64,000 nt of DNA. It comes from an uncultured Opitutia bacterium. GTDB lineage: Bacteria > Verrucomicrobiota > Verrucomicrobiia > Opitutales > Opitutaceae. The position numbers and the translations under genes were made by a program. A model generated the notes under the pieces. It did not search any database. It was not told where the DNA came from and saw only the letters and a list, made by a program, of their open reading frames with translations. The first letter of the stretch is position 1; the number at the start of each line of letters is the position of its first letter. Below are positions 63,856-64,000 of the stretch, piece after piece. The stretch covers positions 62,001 to 126,000 of the forward strand of contig CAIMFY010000074.1 in assembly GCA_903840415.1 (NCBI GenBank), written 5' to 3'.

Positions 63856-64000
63856 TTACAGGCTCTTGATCCGAATGACCCGAAACGCCACCGGATCGTT
63901 GTGGCCGGCGAAACCGAATGAGCCCGACGTGCGGTCTTTGCCAGGGTGCGGCTTGTTGGCCAGAAATTCGGTCACCTTCGCGAGGTCCCCATTCAAAATC
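63856..64000 (-). CDS. DUF1080-type (3-keto-disaccharide hydrolase-like) protein, C-terminal end
   Basis: The minus-strand frame entering at the right window edge shows 47 residues before a stop at 63856: VTEFLANKPHPGKDRTSGSF (in part), then GFAGHNDPVAFRVIRIKSL. Ending in GH.DPV.FR.IRIK.L is the standard close of DUF1080 domains, common in Verrucomicrobiota and Planctomycetes. The N-terminal part is outside the window. Confidence 0.65.
   Translation of the reverse strand, partial: ILNGDLAKVTEFLANKPHPGKDRTSGSFGFAGHNDPVAFRVIRIKSL

Overview
The window is GC-rich bacterial chromosome that most resembles a motile member of the Verrucomicrobiota, probably Opitutaceae. This assignment is an inference. 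It rests on the gene order uppS-cdsA-dxr-rseP-ispG, the long insertion-containing IspG, a dnaA without dnaN beside it, a PK_C-type diadenylate cyclase, the scarcity of Shine-Dalgarno sequences, and the overall protein flavour. No rRNA, tRNA, CRISPR array, insertion sequence or prophage was recognised. The window is mostly core chromosome, with one accessory surface-glycan/flagellar region on the left.

Layout. (1) 1-9.1 kb is a glycan region: two TPR proteins with GT9-like C-termini (one cut by the window edge), UDP-galactopyranose mutase (glf), a very large three-domain glycosyltransferase, and a frameshifted glycosyltransferase remnant. (2) 9.4-19.5 kb is a flagellar and signalling region. 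It holds two short flagellins, fliD with an unusual C-terminal extension, a lipoprotein, a FlgM-like protein, fliS, a FliT-like protein, an NtrC-type sigma-54 activator, cheX and a REC-REC-STAS protein. Sigma-28-like promoters lie before the flgM-like gene (strong match), cheX (good) and fliD (weak). (3) 19.7-22.3 kb is dnaA with a candidate oriC containing two exact DnaA boxes. (4) 22.3-28.6 kb, all on the minus strand, is the isoprenoid/envelope operon uppS-cdsA-dxr-rseP-ispG. (5) 28.7-36 kb is mixed metabolism: an acetyl-xylan-esterase-like hydrolase, a lipoprotein, an MTA/purine nucleoside phosphorylase, a YncE-like propeller, a frameshifted methyltransferase and a MASE1 hybrid histidine kinase.

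(6) 36.2-40.6 kb is a MoxR-DUF58-transglutaminase operon that converges with (7) the rod-shape cluster mreB-mreC-mreD-mrdA (40.6-45.1 kb), preceded by a radical SAM gene. (8) 46.7-49 kb is a CPA2 antiporter with two RCK_C domains. (9) 49.1-53.7 kb is dnaG-rpoD-lipoprotein-tatA on the minus strand. (10) 53.9-64 kb holds a DUF362-like protein, a stand-alone nuoA, a PTS-EIIA/PK_C/DAC fusion that should make c-di-AMP, rpmG, mrp, tolB, sodA, tadA, infA, a Xer recombinase, a membrane protein with a cysteine-rich tail, and the end of a DUF1080-type protein.

How it fits together. The flagellar genes look like a late-class regulon under sigma-28 and FlgM-type control, with an NtrC-type regulator, chaperones (FliS, FliT-like) and chemotaxis output proteins alongside. 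The TPR-glycosyltransferases beside the flagellins suggest flagellin glycosylation. The most unusual single gene is the c-di-AMP synthase fused to a PTS EIIA domain. An RCK_C-bearing K+/H+ antiporter about 6.5 kb away could be one of its targets. Genes whose starts are moved downstream of the longest open frame are explained entry by entry.
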